From Planococcus maritimus (lineage in GTDB: Bacteria > Bacillota > Bacilli > Bacillales_A > Planococcaceae), in assembly GCF_001592825.1 (NCBI RefSeq), contig NZ_LTZG01000001.1, positions 310,001 to 374,000 of the forward strand: a DNA stretch of 64,000 nt, read 5' to 3'. Within the stretch, counting starts at the first letter, position 1. The number at the start of each line of letters is the position of its first letter. This document shows positions 1 to 10,865 of this stretch, piece by piece. Below the pieces are notes generated by a model. The model had not been told where the DNA came from. It worked only from the letters and a program-made list of their open reading frames with translations, and ran no database searches. A program made the translations under genes and the position numbers.

Positions 1-7
1 GAGAGGA

Positions 8-2308
8 TCATTTTCTTTCGATTTCTTCCATGATGTACGCTTCGATGATGTCGCCTTCTTTGACATCGTTGAAGTTTTTGATGGTCACACCACATTCGTA
101 GCCTTTGGCAACTTCTTTTGCATCATCCTTAAAGCGTTTCAAGGTATCGATTTCGCCTTCGAAGACGACAATGCCATCACGGATGACACGTACGCCGCTA
201 TCGCGTGTAATCTTGCCTTCTGTTACATAGCTTCCGGCAATCGTTCCGACTTTAGATACTTTGAAGGTGCTGCGGATTTCTGCTTGGCCGATGATTTTCT
301 CTTCAAATTCTGGGTCCAAGAGGCCTTTCATTGCGGCTTCGATTTCTTCGATTACTTTGTAGATGATGCGGTGCAAGCGAATATCGACGCCTTCTGCATC
401 TGCTGCACGCTTGGCGTTGACATCCGGGCGTACGTTAAAGCCGATGATGATGGCGTTAGAAGCCGCCGCTAGGGATACATCGGACTCTGTGATTGCTCCA
501 GCACCCGTGTGGATGACTTTCACGTTGACGCCTTCTACATCGATTTTCAAGAGCGAAGCAGCCATAGCTTCAACTGTTCCTTGAACATCTGCTTTGACGA
601 TCAAGTTCAACTCTTTCATCTCGCCTTGCTTCAATTGATCGAACAAGTTATCGAGTGTTACGCGGTTCTTTTCAGAACGCATTTCTTGCAAGGCAGTAGC
701 CGAGCGCGCTTCACCGATTTGACGGGCTGTTTTCTCATCTTCAAAGACAACAAAACGGTCGCCCGCTTGTGGCACATCGCTAAGACCAGTAATTTCAACT
801 GGCGTCGAAGGCCCAGCAGTTTTTACGCGGCGGCCAAGGTCGTTGACCATCGCACGGACGCGTCCGAATGTATTGCCGACAACGATTGGGTCTCCAACAT
901 GCAAAGTACCATCTTGTACGAGCAATGTCGCGACCGATCCACGGCCTTTGTCGAGTTCTGCTTCAATGACCGTACCGATTGCACGGCGGCCAGGATTTGC
1001 TTTTAGTTCTCCAACTTCAGAAACGAGCAAGATCATTTCAAGCAATGTATCAATACCTTCTCCGTTTAAAGCGGAAAGCGGTACGAAAATGGTCTCGCCA
1101 CCCCATGCTTCAGGTACCAAGCCATGCTCGGTTAATTCCTGCATAACACGGTCCGGGTTAGCAGACGGTTTATCCATTTTGTTGACTGCGATGATGATCG
1201 GTACTTCAGCCGCTTTTGCATGGTTGATTGCTTCTACCGTTTGTGGCATAACGCCGTCATCAGCAGCTACGACGATAATTGCGATATCAGTTACTTTCGC
1301 ACCGCGAGCACGCATGGTTGTGAACGCTGCGTGTCCTGGTGTATCGAGGAACGTGATTTTCTTGCCATCTTCTTCGACTTGGTACGCGCCAATATGCTGT
1401 GTGATTCCGCCTGCTTCTCCAGCAGTGACTTTCGTGTGACGGATTGAATCCAGCAAAGTCGTTTTCCCGTGGTCGACGTGGCCCATGATTGTAACGACAG
1501 ATGGGCGTTCTTCTTTTTTGGCTTCTTCTTCAGGTTCGAAGTAGACTTCCAAATCTGTTTTGTCGATCAAGATCTCTTCTTCTACTTCTACATCGTATTC
1601 TGCACAGACGAGTTCAATGGCATCTTTATCCAACTCTTGGTTGATCGTTGCCATAACGCCGAGCATGAACAATTTTTTGATGATTTCTGAAGGCTCGCGC
1701 CCTAGTTTTTTCGCCAAATCGCCTACAGTCAACGATTCACTGAATGTGATTTTTGACGGCAATTCTTTTTCGCGTTTCGGCATTGGCGGCATCGGGTTTA
1801 CCGGACGCTGCTGTTTGCCTTTGCGATTGCGGTTTTGCCCGCCGCGTCCTGGTCCACCAGAACGGCCGCGTTGGCCTGGTCCTGGAGCTGGTTTAGCGGC
1901 TTTTGGCGTAAAGTTTGATCCGCGGCCAGCTTGAGCATTCGCTCCTGTTCCTGTGCCTTGCTGAGACGATTGCGTGCGGTTTTGACCACCTTGTGTGCGG
2001 TTTTGTCCGCCTTGGCTACCTGTACGGTTCTGGCCTTGGCCACCTTGAGGACGACTTTGTCCACCTTGGCTGCCTTGTCCACTTTGACCGCGGCGCTGGT
2101 TTTGGCCTTGCGGGCGGGATTGTGAACCTTGTGCACGGTTTCCTTGTGCAGGTTTTTTATAAATGCCGTCCAATTTCGTCACAGCAGTATCTTCTAAAGT
2201 CGCCATATGATTGTTGACTTTGATGTTCATTTTTGACAATTCGTCAATGATATCTTTACTTGGTTTATTTACTTTTTTAGCGTATTCATGTACTCGAATT
2301 TTGGTCAT
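8..2308 (-). CDS. infB: Translation initiation factor IF-2
   Basis: GTPase that brings initiator fMet-tRNA to the 30S subunit and promotes subunit joining. The protein has 766 residues. An N-terminal IF2N-type domain (about 1-50) is followed by a low-complexity Gln/Gly/Arg/Ser linker (about 55-175), a second IF2N region, then the G domain with GHVDHGKT at 276-283, DTPGHAAF and NKMDK, and the C-terminal domains that bind fMet-tRNA. The ATG start follows GGGGGTGA at good spacing. It is the last complete gene of the rimP-nusA-rnpM-ylxQ-infB operon; rbfA would be expected beyond the left edge. The linker is longer than I expect from B. subtilis (about 716 residues in total). Identity is certain; the role of the linker is unknown. 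Confidence 0.98.
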   Translation of the reverse strand: MTKIRVHEYAKKVNKPSKDIIDELSKMNIKVNNHMATLEDTAVTKLDGIYKKPAQGNRAQGSQSRPQGQNQRRGQSGQGSQGGQSRPQGGQGQNRTGSQGGQNRTQGGQNRTQSSQQGTGTGANAQAGRGSNFTPKAAKPAPGPGQRGRSGGPGRGGQNRNRKGKQQRPVNPMPPMPKREKELPSKITFSESLTVGDLAKKLGREPSEIIKKLFMLGVMATINQELDKDAIELVCAEYDVEVEEEILIDKTDLEVYFEPEEEAKKEERPSVVTIMGHVDHGKTTLLDSIRHTKVTAGEAGGITQHIGAYQVEEDGKKITFLDTPGHAAFTTMRARGAKVTDIAIIVVAADDGVMPQTVEAINHAKAAEVPIIIAVNKMDKPSANPDRVMQELTEHGLVPEAWGGETIFVPLSALNGEGIDTLLEMILLVSEVGELKANPGRRAIGTVIEAELDKGRGSVATLLVQDGTLHVGDPIVVGNTFGRVRAMVNDLGRRVKTAGPSTPVEITGLSDVPQAGDRFVVFEDEKTARQIGEARSATALQEMRSEKNRVTLDNLFDQLKQGEMKELNLIVKADVQGTVEAMAASLLKIDVEGVNVKVIHTGAGAITESDVSLAAASNAIIIGFNVRPDVNAKRAADAEGVDIRLHRIIYKVIEEIEAAMKGLLDPEFEEKIIGQAEIRSTFKVSKVGTIAGSYVTEGKITRDSGVRVIRDGIVVFEGEIDTLKRFKDDAKEVAKGYECGVTIKNFNDVKEGDIIEAYIMEEIERK

Positions 2309-2322
2309 CTGCTCACCCCCGG

Positions 2323-2631
2323 TTAGTTTTCATCAAACAAGCTCGTCATTTTCTTGGCAAAACCGTTATCGGTAATCGCCAGAACGACGCGTGCTTCTTT
2401 TCCTATTGCATGGCCAATTTCATAGCGACTCGCGCCTATGCGCACTGGAACATTATAGGAATTGCATTTATCATGCAGTTTTTTTCTCGTGTTTTCGGAT
2501 GCATCTTCAGCCACGATGACCAATTTTGCATTGCCGCGCCGCACTTCGCTAATCACCAATTCTTCGCCGGTGACCAATTTGCGTGCCCGCGTGGCAAGTC
2601 CTAAAAACTGCAGGATTTTTTCTTTATTCAT
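2323..2631 (-). CDS. ylxQ: L7Ae-family RNA-binding protein YlxQ
   Basis: Small basic protein of 102 residues from the ribosomal protein L7Ae/L30e family. B. subtilis YlxQ and its paralogue bind kink-turn RNA. The sequence has the family pattern: an early [15 protein letters not shown] segment, a central [10 protein letters not shown] strand/turn and a late [13 protein letters not shown] segment. Its ATG overlaps the stop of the upstream rnpM gene by 4 nt (ATGA), so translation is probably coupled. It sits between rnpM and infB as in most Bacilli. Family assignment is firm; the cellular RNA target cannot be told from the sequence. Confidence 0.93.
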   Translation of the reverse strand: MNKEKILQFLGLATRARKLVTGEELVISEVRRGNAKLVIVAEDASENTRKKLHDKCNSYNVPVRIGASRYEIGHAIGKEARVVLAITDNGFAKKMTSLFDEN

Positions 2632-2909
2632 GATTTCAGCTGCTCTCTGCGTACGGCATGGACAAGCTCTTCGTAAATTTCGCCTGGAACTTTCACTTCA
2701 AGTTGCTTGTCCAATACCTTCTTTTTACGCGCTAGTTCGATGGCATCTTCCGATTTGGAAACATAAGCGCCTCTTCCTGATTTTTTGCCTGTCAGGTCGA
2801 CGAATACGTCTCCTTCTTTGGAGCGTACTACGCGAATCATGTCCTTTTTCGGAAGCATTTCACCAGTTGCGACGCATTTTCTTAGTGGAATCTTCTTTTG
2901 CATAGCCAA
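2628..2909 (-). CDS. rnpM: YlxR/RnpM family RNA-binding protein
   Basis: A 93-residue member of the YlxR family (DUF448), recently reported in B. subtilis as an RNase P modulator. The conserved RKCVATGEM and GRGAYVSK segments are both present. The start chosen is TTG at 2909, giving MAMQKKIPLRKC. It lies about 9 nt after AAGG, whereas the in-frame ATG at 2903 is about 15 nt away, and the TTG-start length matches the B. subtilis protein as I remember it. The gene overlaps ylxQ by 4 nt and follows nusA by about 20 nt. The family is clear; the exact role in this organism is inferred. Confidence 0.92.
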   Translation of the reverse strand: MAMQKKIPLRKCVATGEMLPKKDMIRVVRSKEGDVFVDLTGKKSGRGAYVSKSEDAIELARKKKVLDKQLEVKVPGEIYEELVHAVRREQLKS

Positions 2910-2928
2910 CGGATATCACCTTCTCAGC

Positions 2929-4056
2929 TTATTCTTCTTCGTCGTAAAAATCAAAGCCATCCGCATCTTCGTCTGCGCTTGTTTCGGCAGAAGCTGACTC
3001 TGCAGACGGATAAATCCCCAGTTCACGGGCATCCGTTTCACTCTTAATATCGATTTTCCAGCCTGTCAATTTCGCTGCCAAACGCGCGTTTTGCCCGCGC
3101 TTGCCGATGGCGAGTGACAATTGGTAATCCGGAACGACAACTGTTGTCGACTTATCGTCATCACTCACTTGCACATCCAACACTTTAGATGGGCTCAGTG
3201 CATTTGCAACGAAAACGACTGGATCTTCTGACCATTCCACGATGTCGATTTTCTCTCCGCCCAGTTCATTAACGATGGTCTGTACACGGCCGCCTCTTGA
3301 ACCGACGCATGAGCCAACTGGATCTACCTCTTCATCCGTCGCATGGACCGAGATTTTCGAACGGTCTCCCGCTTCACGGGCGATCGATTTGATCTCCACT
3401 ATGCCGTCGTAAATTTCAGGCACTTCGTTTTCAAACAAACGGCGCAAAAGCCCTGGATGTGTCCGTGAAACAAATACTTGCGGGCCCCGTGTCGTCCGTT
3501 CAACTTTAGTGATATAAACTTTGATGCGGTCATGCGGCTGGTAATTTTCGTTTGGCATTTGTTCTGTCTGCGGCAATACCGCTTCGACTTTCCCAAGACC
3601 GACATACAAATTACGGGCATCCATGCGTTCTACGATGCCATTGACGATGTCATCTGCACGGTCCACGTATTCTTCAAAAATCAATCCGCGTTCGGCTTCA
3701 CGTACACGCTGCGTGACAACTTGTTTTGCTGTTTGTGCAGCAATGCGGCCGAAATTACGCGGTGTAACTTCTTCTTCAACAATATCGCCAATTTCATAAA
3801 CCGGGTTCAATGCGTGCGCATCTTCCAATGAAATCTGCAAGCGGTCATCTTCTACTTCTTCAACGACATCTTTGCGCGAATAGACCAGCATCGTTCCCGT
3901 ATCTAAGTTCAAATCGACACGGACGTTTTGCGCTTGGTTGAAATTGCGTTTATAAGCGGTAACAAGCGCTGCTTCAATCGCTTCGATCAACACATCTCGC
4001 GAAATTCCTTTTTGTTTCTCCAACACTTCTAAAGCATCCAATAGCTCACTGCTCAT
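2929..4056 (-). CDS. nusA: Transcription termination/antitermination factor NusA
   Basis: RNA polymerase-binding factor that promotes pausing and intrinsic termination. The protein has 375 residues: an RNAP-binding N-terminal domain (about 1-125), an S1 domain (about 135-200) and two KH domains (about 200-345; [11 protein letters not shown] and [12 protein letters not shown] are the KH loops). A short acidic tail ends in DEEE. The start is set at the ATG giving [17 protein letters not shown], 8 nt after AGGAG and aligned with B. subtilis NusA. An in-frame GTG three codons earlier overlaps the ribosome site and is less likely. There is no C-terminal AR repeat domain, which is normal for Bacilli. 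It is the second gene of the operon and may control its own leader (see 4601-4622). Confidence 0.97.
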   Translation of the reverse strand: MSSELLDALEVLEKQKGISRDVLIEAIEAALVTAYKRNFNQAQNVRVDLNLDTGTMLVYSRKDVVEEVEDDRLQISLEDAHALNPVYEIGDIVEEEVTPRNFGRIAAQTAKQVVTQRVREAERGLIFEEYVDRADDIVNGIVERMDARNLYVGLGKVEAVLPQTEQMPNENYQPHDRIKVYITKVERTTRGPQVFVSRTHPGLLRRLFENEVPEIYDGIVEIKSIAREAGDRSKISVHATDEEVDPVGSCVGSRGGRVQTIVNELGGEKIDIVEWSEDPVVFVANALSPSKVLDVQVSDDDKSTTVVVPDYQLSLAIGKRGQNARLAAKLTGWKIDIKSETDARELGIYPSAESASAETSADEDADGFDFYDEEE

Positions 4057-4081
4057 GTTATTCACTCCTAAATTCTTCTAT

Positions 4082-4561
4082 TCAGCTTGCAGAAAAATCG
4101 ATTGCCAGACGAATCACGGCAATTTTCTTTCTCGGGATGCTGATGGTTTTTCTGCGAGTTTTGATTTTGACCTCAATCTCTACTTGCTCTTCATCATACG
4201 ACTTCAAATAACCTTCAAATTCTTTCGCATCTTCAATCGGTTCGTACGTTTTGATGTAGATAAAGTTTTCCAATGCTTTTTCGAAATCCTTCTCTTTCTT
4301 CAACGGACGTTCCGCTCCTGGTGATGAGACTTCCAGGAAATAGTTCTGCTCGATTGGATCGGTTGCATCCAACTCTTCGCTTAAACGCTCGCTGACAATT
4401 GCGCATTGATCGATATCGATCGGCTCTTGTGGATTGTCCACATAGACGCGCAAGAACCAGTTCTTGCCTTCTTTCACAAACTCGACATCGACTAGTTCAA
4501 GTTCCAGTTCATCGACGATTGGTTGTGCCATTGCTTCAATTTGTTCTGTAATTTTGCTCAT
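4082..4561 (-). CDS. rimP: Ribosome maturation factor RimP
   Basis: RimP (YlxS) is needed for 30S subunit maturation. The protein has 159 residues with an N-terminal alpha/beta domain (motifs ELELVDVEFVKEG and NWFLRVYVD) and a C-terminal SH3-like barrel. The ATG at 4561 is chosen because GGAGGC lies just upstream (AGGAGGCATTTT) and because it yields the usual N-terminus MSKITEQIE. A longer in-frame extension to 4618 would run through the leader hairpin and is rejected. It is the first gene of the nusA-infB operon, preceded by a sigma-A-type promoter. Confidence 0.96.
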   Translation of the reverse strand: MSKITEQIEAMAQPIVDELELELVDVEFVKEGKNWFLRVYVDNPQEPIDIDQCAIVSERLSEELDATDPIEQNYFLEVSSPGAERPLKKEKDFEKALENFIYIKTYEPIEDAKEFEGYLKSYDEEQVEIEVKIKTRRKTISIPRKKIAVIRLAIDFSAS

Positions 4562-4600
4562 AAAATGCCTCCTGCCAATAATATGCCATAACAAACAGAA

Positions 4601-4622
4601 AAGAGCGGGAGAACCCACTCTT
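4601..4622 (-). promoter_or_regulatory. Leader hairpin of the rimP-nusA operon (candidate attenuator)
   Basis: Inverted repeat with arms AAGAGTGGG and CCCGCTCTT (one mismatch) and a 4-nt loop on the transcribed strand, followed by a U-rich tract broken by C and G (TTTTCTGTTTGTT). It lies downstream of the predicted promoter at 4655-4683 and about 40 nt upstream of the rimP start codon. It is therefore in the 5' leader and is not simply the polC terminator. In B. subtilis the corresponding operon is reported to be autoregulated by NusA-dependent attenuation. This hairpin fits that role, but assignment is by position and shape only. Confidence 0.65.
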
Positions 4623-4654
4623 CTGCGACAGAGCTATCAGTAAATGTTATTACA

Positions 4655-4683
4655 ATAATACCATGCTTAGCGGTACGGCGCAA
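4655..4683 (-). promoter_or_regulatory. Sigma-A-type promoter of rimP-nusA-infB operon
   Basis: -35 TTGCGC (4678-4683), 17-bp spacer, -10 TATTAT (4655-4660) preceded by TGG as an extended -10. The -35 box begins about 5 nt after the polC stop codon. The predicted transcript has a leader of about 85 nt containing the hairpin at 4601-4622. Confidence 0.65.
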
Positions 4684-4687
4684 CTGA

Positions 4688-7600
4688 CTAGAACAAGGAC
4701 AGCTGATTGGCATCAGGCATTCCCTCTAGGCAACCGTGATCATCCATGTACTCGATGATCGTTTTTGAGACGCGGCCGCGCTGCTGTAAATCTTCCTTCG
4801 ACAAGAATTCACCCTCCGCCCTTGCGGCAACGATCGATTTCGCGGCATTGGTGCCGAGACCCGGGATCGCATTGAATGGCGGGATTAAGGTATTGCCTTC
4901 GATCAGGAATTCATCCGCTGAGGATTTATACAAATCGACTTTTTGGAATGAATAGCCGCGCTCGACCATTTCAAGCGCCAGTTCCATGACCGTCATCAAG
5001 TTCTTTTCTTTCGTCGAAGCCTCCAATCCTTTTGAATTGATTTCGTCTACTTTGGCACGAATCGATTGAGAGCCTTTCGCCATGGCGTTGACATCGAAAT
5101 CTTCTGCCCGCACCGTGAAATACGCGGCGTAGTAGAGTACTGGGAAATGCACCTTGAAATAAGCGATGCGGACTGCCATCAAGACGTAGGCAGCGGCGTG
5201 CGCTTTCGGGAACATGTACTTGATCTTCTTACACGATTCGATATACCAGTTCGGGACCGCTTGTTCTTTCATCGCCGCTTCCATTTCCGGCGTCAAGCCT
5301 TTCCCTTTCCGTACCGATTCCATGATCTTGAACGCCAGTGAAGACTCAAGCCCTTGATAAATCAAGTAAACCATGATGTCATCCCGGCAGCCGATTACGT
5401 CGGACAGCTGGCAGGTGCCATTGTGGATCAATTCTTGGGCATTGCCGAGCCAAACGTCCGTGCCGTGTGACAAGCCGGAAATCTGTACGAGTTCAGAGAA
5501 TGTCGTCGGTTTTGTATCTTCGAGCATTTGGCGGACAAAGCGCGTGCCGAATTCGGGGATGCCGAGTGTTCCGGTTTTGCAGCCGATCTGCTCTTTCGTG
5601 ACGCCGAGCGACTCAGGCCCTGCGAAAATCTTCATCACTTCCGGGTCGTCGGTCGGGATCGTCTTCGGGTCAATGCCGGATAAATCCTGCAGCATACGGA
5701 TCACTGTCGGGTCATCATGCCCGAGAATATCAAGCTTCAATAAATTATCGTGAATCGAGTGGAAGTCGAAATGAGTCGTCTTCCATTCAGAATCCTGCGC
5801 ATCTGCCGGGAACTGAATCGGTGAAAAATCATAAATGTCCATATAATCAGGCACAACAATGATACCGCCCGGGTGCTGCCCTGTGCTGCGCTTAACGCCG
5901 GAGCAACCCTGTACCAAACGGTCGATTTCAGCGCCCCGCATGGTCATATCGCGATCATTGGCGTAGCCGCGCACATACCCGTATGCCGTTTTCTCGGCTA
6001 CTGTCCCGATTGTTCCGGCCCGGAAGACATTGTCTTCGCCAAATAGCACTTTCGTGTAATTATGCGCTTGTGGCTGGTATTCTCCACTAAAGTTGAGATC
6101 GATATCGGGAACTTTATCGCCTTTAAATCCGAGGAAAGTTTCAAACGGGATATCCTGACCATCTTTTTTATATGGAATGCCGCAGTCCGGACATTCTTTG
6201 TCTTTCAAGTCAAAGCCGGAGCCGACAGAACCGTCATCAAAGAACTCGGATTTTTTGCATTTTCTGCACACATAATGGGGCGGCAAAGGATTAACTTCCG
6301 TGATTTCGGTAAGCGTCGCAACAAGTGAAGAGCCGACCGACCCACGCGAACCGACGAGGTAGCCGTCGTCCAGTGATTTTTTTACCAGTTTATGTGAAAT
6401 CAAGTAAATAACCGCGAAGCCGTGTCCGATAATCGATTTCAGTTCCTTCTCGATGCGCGCTTCGACAATCTCGGGCAAGTCATCACCATAAATCGAGCGA
6501 GCCATCGTGTAACTGAGCTCCCGAACTTCCTCGTCTGCCCCTTCAATTTTCGGTGTATACAATTCATCTTTAATCGGTTTCACGACATCGATCATATCTG
6601 CAATTTTCAAGGAATTGTCGACGACGAGTTCACGTGCCGTCTCTTCGCCAAGAAAGTCAAAGGCATCGAGCATTTCATTGGTTGTCCGGAAATGCACTTT
6701 CGGCAAGGTCGAACGGTTCAATGGGTTGGCCCCGCCTTGCGAACCGATCAGTACCTGGCGGAAGATGGCATCCGTTTCATCTAAATAATGGACATTTCCT
6801 GTCGCGACCAGTGGCTTATCGAGTTTGCGGCTTACTTTGACTAACTTTCTGATGATGTCTTCAAGATTCCATTCATCGCGAATCAATTCCCGGTCGATCA
6901 ATGGTTGATACACTTCTTTCGGATGCACTTCCAAATAATCATAGAATTGCGCCGTCCGTTCGACTTCTTCCATCGATTTTTGCATGACCGCTTCGAATAC
7001 TTCGCCCTTGTCGCAACCCGAACCGACAAGCAAGCCTTTCCGGTGGCGCTGCAGGAGCGAACGCGGAATACGTGGCACGCGGTAAAAATAATTGATGTGA
7101 GATGCTGACACGAGCTTGAACAAATTCTTCAAGCCTTCCTGGTCTTTGGCTAGCAAGGTGCAATGAGTCGGACGCGATCGTTTATAGGAATCTCCTGTTC
7201 CAACATAATCATTCAGTTGGTCGTGGTAAAGAATGCCTTTATCGTCCGCTTCTTTCAATAGATGTGTCAGTAAATAAGCGGTCGCTTCCGTATCGTAGAT
7301 GGCGCGGTGATGCTGCGTCAGTTCGATATTGAACTTTTTCGCCAAGGTGTTCAGGCGGTGATTTTTCATTTCCGGATGAAGCATACGTGCAAGTTCCAAT
7401 GTATCGATAGTGGCATGGGTTTGATCGATGCCGTATTTTTTATAGGCAACATACAAAAAGCCCATATCAAATGAAGCGTTATGGGCGACCATAATATGGT
7501 CTCCTGCCCATTCATGGTATTCGCGAATGACTTCCTCGACTTCCGGTGCATTGCGCACCATATCATCCGTGATGCCTGTCAAATCGATAGTTGTTGCCGA

Positions 7601-8995
7601 CAGTGGATGATGTGGGTTAGCAAAGCGTTCGAATTTATCGATGATATTTCCGCCCTTGATTTTGACCGCCGCGAGCTCAATGATCGTATCGTAAACGGCG
7701 GATAGTCCTGTCGTCTCTAAGTCAAAGACCACAAAGGTTTCTTCTTCAAGCAAGGCGTGGCGTTCTTCGTAGGCAATCGGAACACCATCATCGACTAAAT
7801 TCGCTTCTAAACCGAATATCGCTTTGATGCCATGCTTTTGACTCGCGGCATACGCGTCTGGAAATGCTTGCACCCCTGCGTGATCCGTGACGGCAATCGC
7901 TGGATGCCCCCATTTCGCCGCTTGTTCGACTAGTGAGCCAATTGAAGAGACTGCATCCATTTGGCTCATGGGCGAATGCAGATGCAATTCTGCCCGCTTC
8001 ACTTCAGCGGTATCTTTGCGGACCGATGGATTGATTTCGACCATGTCGTTCGACATCATGACCAAGTCTCTAACGAAGGTGTCGGTTTGAATCGAGCCTC
8101 TTGCTCTCAGCCACATGCCTTTTTTCGCCTGTGCCATCAATTCCGCATCTTCTTTATCGCGAGAGAACATTTTCACTAGGATGGAGTCGGTATAATCGGT
8201 CATCTTGACCGTCAATAGCGAACGGCCGCTGCGCAATTCGCGGACTTCGACATCGAACACGAAGCCTTCGATGGTCACGCGGCGTTCTTCATCGACAATT
8301 GAACGGATTTCGACAATCGGCTCGTCCGGCTTGATGGCAGAACCCATTTGAAATGGACCAGACGGGGCGCCATTTTCTTTGCGTTCAGTTTCTCGTTTTT
8401 TCATGTCCGCGACTGCTCGTTTTGCCATCGCTTCTTCCTCGACTTTGCGCTGTTCCATAAAAGCAGCGCGTGCTTCTTGCTGATCTTCTCCGGATAGCTG
8501 AAAATCGATTGAAAATGCCGGAAATCCGAATTGCTGGAAGACTTGGCTCAACTTTTCGGTATATTTTGATTTCAACGCCATCATTTCGTGTTCGTGGCAG
8601 CAATCAATAATCAGTTTATTGCCGTTCCATACCGGCGCTTGAGACAACAGCTGCTCACGGAGCGGCGGGGCCATATCTGCCAATTCATCAACGACATGTC
8701 GCCAGTAGGCGGAAACTTGCTCTCCGTCAGCTTGTTGTGCGGATGTTTCTATGTGTACTTGAACGCTTGCAATCGATGAAAACTTGGCTTGCAGTCGCTC
8801 GCGGAAAATAACAAATAATTCAAGCGGCAGTACTTGCTTGAGTTTGACGATAAAGCGCCATGCCCGGTCTTTCTTGTGGACAGTCATACGTGTCAATTCA
8901 GCCTCTTCAAAATAAGGCATATGGACATCGTCCGTTAACTCCAGATGCTGCAGCAGCAATTTAAATCTCATCTTGGCGTCTTGCTCATTTATCAT
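4688..8995 (-). CDS. polC: DNA polymerase III alpha subunit PolC (Gram-positive type)
   Basis: Replicative DNA polymerase with built-in proofreading, 1435 residues. Order: N-terminal region, OB fold (about 230-330), PHP domain starting at [16 protein letters not shown] and interrupted by a DnaQ-type 3'-5' exonuclease ([16 protein letters not shown]), then the rest of PHP, palm, fingers and C-terminal helix-hairpin-helix. The palm carries [12 protein letters not shown] with the catalytic aspartates; a four-cysteine zinc module (CRKCKK ... CPDCG) lies just before it. The ATG at 8995 ([11 protein letters not shown]) is preferred: AAGGGG lies 6 nt upstream, while an in-frame ATG at 9013 has no ribosome site. 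It follows proS, separated by a hairpin. Confidence 0.98.
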   Translation of the reverse strand: MINEQDAKMRFKLLLQHLELTDDVHMPYFEEAELTRMTVHKKDRAWRFIVKLKQVLPLELFVIFRERLQAKFSSIASVQVHIETSAQQADGEQVSAYWRHVVDELADMAPPLREQLLSQAPVWNGNKLIIDCCHEHEMMALKSKYTEKLSQVFQQFGFPAFSIDFQLSGEDQQEARAAFMEQRKVEEEAMAKRAVADMKKRETERKENGAPSGPFQMGSAIKPDEPIVEIRSIVDEERRVTIEGFVFDVEVRELRSGRSLLTVKMTDYTDSILVKMFSRDKEDAELMAQAKKGMWLRARGSIQTDTFVRDLVMMSNDMVEINPSVRKDTAEVKRAELHLHSPMSQMDAVSSIGSLVEQAAKWGHPAIAVTDHAGVQAFPDAYAASQKHGIKAIFGLEANLVDDGVPIAYEERHALLEEETFVVFDLETTGLSAVYDTIIELAAVKIKGGNIIDKFERFANPHHPLSATTIDLTGITDDMVRNAPEVEEVIREYHEWAGDHIMVAHNASFDMGFLYVAYKKYGIDQTHATIDTLELARMLHPEMKNHRLNTLAKKFNIELTQHHRAIYDTEATAYLLTHLLKEADDKGILYHDQLNDYVGTGDSYKRSRPTHCTLLAKDQEGLKNLFKLVSASHINYFYRVPRIPRSLLQRHRKGLLVGSGCDKGEVFEAVMQKSMEEVERTAQFYDYLEVHPKEVYQPLIDRELIRDEWNLEDIIRKLVKVSRKLDKPLVATGNVHYLDETDAIFRQVLIGSQGGANPLNRSTLPKVHFRTTNEMLDAFDFLGEETARELVVDNSLKIADMIDVVKPIKDELYTPKIEGADEEVRELSYTMARSIYGDDLPEIVEARIEKELKSIIGHGFAVIYLISHKLVKKSLDDGYLVGSRGSVGSSLVATLTEITEVNPLPPHYVCRKCKKSEFFDDGSVGSGFDLKDKECPDCGIPYKKDGQDIPFETFLGFKGDKVPDIDLNFSGEYQPQAHNYTKVLFGEDNVFRAGTIGTVAEKTAYGYVRGYANDRDMTMRGAEIDRLVQGCSGVKRSTGQHPGGIIVVPDYMDIYDFSPIQFPADAQDSEWKTTHFDFHSIHDNLLKLDILGHDDPTVIRMLQDLSGIDPKTIPTDDPEVMKIFAGPESLGVTKEQIGCKTGTLGIPEFGTRFVRQMLEDTKPTTFSELVQISGLSHGTDVWLGNAQELIHNGTCQLSDVIGCRDDIMVYLIYQGLESSLAFKIMESVRKGKGLTPEMEAAMKEQAVPNWYIESCKKIKYMFPKAHAAAYVLMAVRIAYFKVHFPVLYYAAYFTVRAEDFDVNAMAKGSQSIRAKVDEINSKGLEASTKEKNLMTVMELALEMVERGYSFQKVDLYKSSADEFLIEGNTLIPPFNAIPGLGTNAAKSIVAARAEGEFLSKEDLQQRGRVSKTIIEYMDDHGCLEGMPDANQLSLF

Positions 8996-9021
8996 GATTA
9001 TCCCCTTCGCCATTTATTTCA

Positions 9022-9056
9022 GAAAAAGAAAGGAAAGTACGGATGTACTTTCCTTT
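9022..9056 (-). terminator. Rho-independent terminator after proS
   Basis: Perfect 12-bp inverted repeat AAAGGAAAGTAC/GTACTTTCCTTT with a 4-nt loop, followed on the minus strand by CTTTTTCT. It lies between the proS stop and the polC start. Confidence 0.8.
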
Positions 9057-9075
9057 TATCATATCAGATTACTAT

Positions 9076-10779
9076 TTATTTCTTAAAGAATTCGTGTACC
9101 TTGTCGTGCACTTCATCTTTATGCCATTCGACGGTTTCATTGGTTTCACGGATTTTCACTTCCAAGATTCCTTCTGCGGCCCGTTTGCCAACCGTGATGC
9201 GAAGCGGTAAGCCGATCAAATCAGCATCTGCAAATTTTACGCCAGCGCGCTCTTTGCGGTCATCGAGCAGCACTTCGAATCCTTGCGCTTTCAATTGTTC
9301 ATAAATTTCTTCTCCGGTTTCACGCTGGACATCGTCTTTGACATTAACTGGCACGACGTGGATTTCATACGGCGCCACCGCACTCGGCCAAGTAAAGCCG
9401 GAATCATCCTGGAACTCTTCAGCAACAGCCGCTACAATGCGCGAAACGCCGATTCCGTAGCAACCCATGATATAAGGCATCGCTTTGCCTTGGTCGTTGA
9501 GGAACGTTGCTTTCATCGGTTCACTGTATGTCGTACCCAATTTGAAGATATGTCCAACTTCAATTCCTCTGGCAAATTGAATGGTGCCTTTGCCATCTGG
9601 CGACGGATCTCCCTCTTTCACAAAGCGCAAGTCTCCATAAGCTTCGACGGTGAAATCTTCACCTGGTGTAACATTTTTCAAATGGACACCGTCTTCATTG
9701 GCACCTGTTACGCCGTTGACGATTGATTGGACGGCATTGTCTGCGAATACGCGGACATCTGCCGGCAAGCCCACAGGCCCAATGGAACCGATATCGCAAG
9801 ACAGCAATTCACGCACTTCTTCAGGAGTTGCCAATTCGATCAACTTCGCGCCTGAAATGTGCTTGGCTTTCACATCGTTTACTTCGTGGTCGCCGCGTGA
9901 CAATACAACGATTAACTCATCGTCCGCTTTGAATACCAAGGTCTTGATGCAGTTTTCAGGCGTAGTCTCAAGGAATTGCGCCACTTGTGCGATGGTCTTT
10001 TGGTCAGGCGTCTCCACTTTTTCCATTGGAAGAGCTGTTTCATCAGATACTGGATAATCCATTTGAACCGCCGCCATTTCGATATTGGCAGCGTAAGGTG
10101 AGCTGTCCGAATACGCAATGGTATCTTCACCAATTTCTGACAGCACCATGAATTCATGATTGTCCTTGCCACCGATTGCTCCAGAGTCCGCAATAACAGC
10201 GCGGAAGTTCAATCCAAGGCGGCTGAAGATATTGCTATAGGCCTGCATCATGTCATTGTAAGTTTTATCGAGGCTATCCGTTGTAGCATGGAAAGAATAG
10301 GCATCTTTCATAAGGAATTCACGGCCGCGCAACAAGCCGAAGCGTGGACGTTTTTCATCGCGGAACTTCGACTGGATTTGATACAAAGTCAGCGGCAGTT
10401 TTTTATAAGATTTGATTTCATCGCGCAATAGGCTCGTGATGATTTCCTCATGTGTCGCCCCAAGTGCAAACTCGCGGTCGTTACGGTCTTTTAAGCGCAT
10501 CAATTCATCGCCATAAGAGTACCAACGCCCCGTCTCCTGCCAAAGTTCAGCTTGTTGCAAAGCTGGCATGAATACTTCGACGCTATTGATCGCTTCCATT
10601 TCCTCGCGGATGATTTTTTCGACTTTGTGCAAAACGCGTTTGCCGAGCGGAAGGAACGAATAAATTCCACTCGTGTTTTGGCGGATAAATCCTGCGCGCA
10701 GCAATAATTGATGCGATTTTACTTCCGCATCAGCTGGAGTCTCTCTTAATGTTGGGATAAAACTTAATGTTTGTCTCAT
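9076..10779 (-). CDS. proS: Prolyl-tRNA synthetase
   Basis: Class II aminoacyl-tRNA synthetase that charges tRNA-Pro, 567 residues. The N-terminal catalytic core has motif 1 around the [14 protein letters not shown] region and motif 2 ([24 protein letters not shown] split around the loop). The YbaK-like editing insertion (about 230-390), motif 3 (GCYGIGVSR) and a C-terminal anticodon-binding domain follow. The ATG giving [13 protein letters not shown] is used because GAGGTG precedes it by 9 nt. An in-frame GTG four codons earlier is part of that ribosome site. No T-box leader is visible in the short gap to rseP. Confidence 0.97.
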   Translation of the reverse strand: MRQTLSFIPTLRETPADAEVKSHQLLLRAGFIRQNTSGIYSFLPLGKRVLHKVEKIIREEMEAINSVEVFMPALQQAELWQETGRWYSYGDELMRLKDRNDREFALGATHEEIITSLLRDEIKSYKKLPLTLYQIQSKFRDEKRPRFGLLRGREFLMKDAYSFHATTDSLDKTYNDMMQAYSNIFSRLGLNFRAVIADSGAIGGKDNHEFMVLSEIGEDTIAYSDSSPYAANIEMAAVQMDYPVSDETALPMEKVETPDQKTIAQVAQFLETTPENCIKTLVFKADDELIVVLSRGDHEVNDVKAKHISGAKLIELATPEEVRELLSCDIGSIGPVGLPADVRVFADNAVQSIVNGVTGANEDGVHLKNVTPGEDFTVEAYGDLRFVKEGDPSPDGKGTIQFARGIEVGHIFKLGTTYSEPMKATFLNDQGKAMPYIMGCYGIGVSRIVAAVAEEFQDDSGFTWPSAVAPYEIHVVPVNVKDDVQRETGEEIYEQLKAQGFEVLLDDRKERAGVKFADADLIGLPLRITVGKRAAEGILEVKIRETNETVEWHKDEVHDKVHEFFKK

Positions 10780-10831
10780 ATCCGAATACACCTCAACTGG
10801 TCATTGTATTTGTAACTCTCTATGTAGCAGA

Positions 10832-10860
10832 GAAAGGAAAGCGATAGACGCTTTCCTTTC
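10832..10860 (-). terminator. Hairpin between rseP and proS (weak terminator)
   Basis: Perfect 12-bp repeat GAAAGGAAAGCG/CGCTTTCCTTTC with a 5-nt loop. The following minus-strand sequence CTCTGCTAC has no proper U-run, so termination may be partial or factor-assisted. It resembles the hairpin after proS in sequence. Confidence 0.5.
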
Positions 10861-10865
10861 ATCAA

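Noticed and set aside
1798-2136. Open frames in other phases over the infB linker
   Set aside because: They result from the repetitive, stop-poor DNA that encodes the Gln/Gly/Arg linker; translations are low complexity and match no family.
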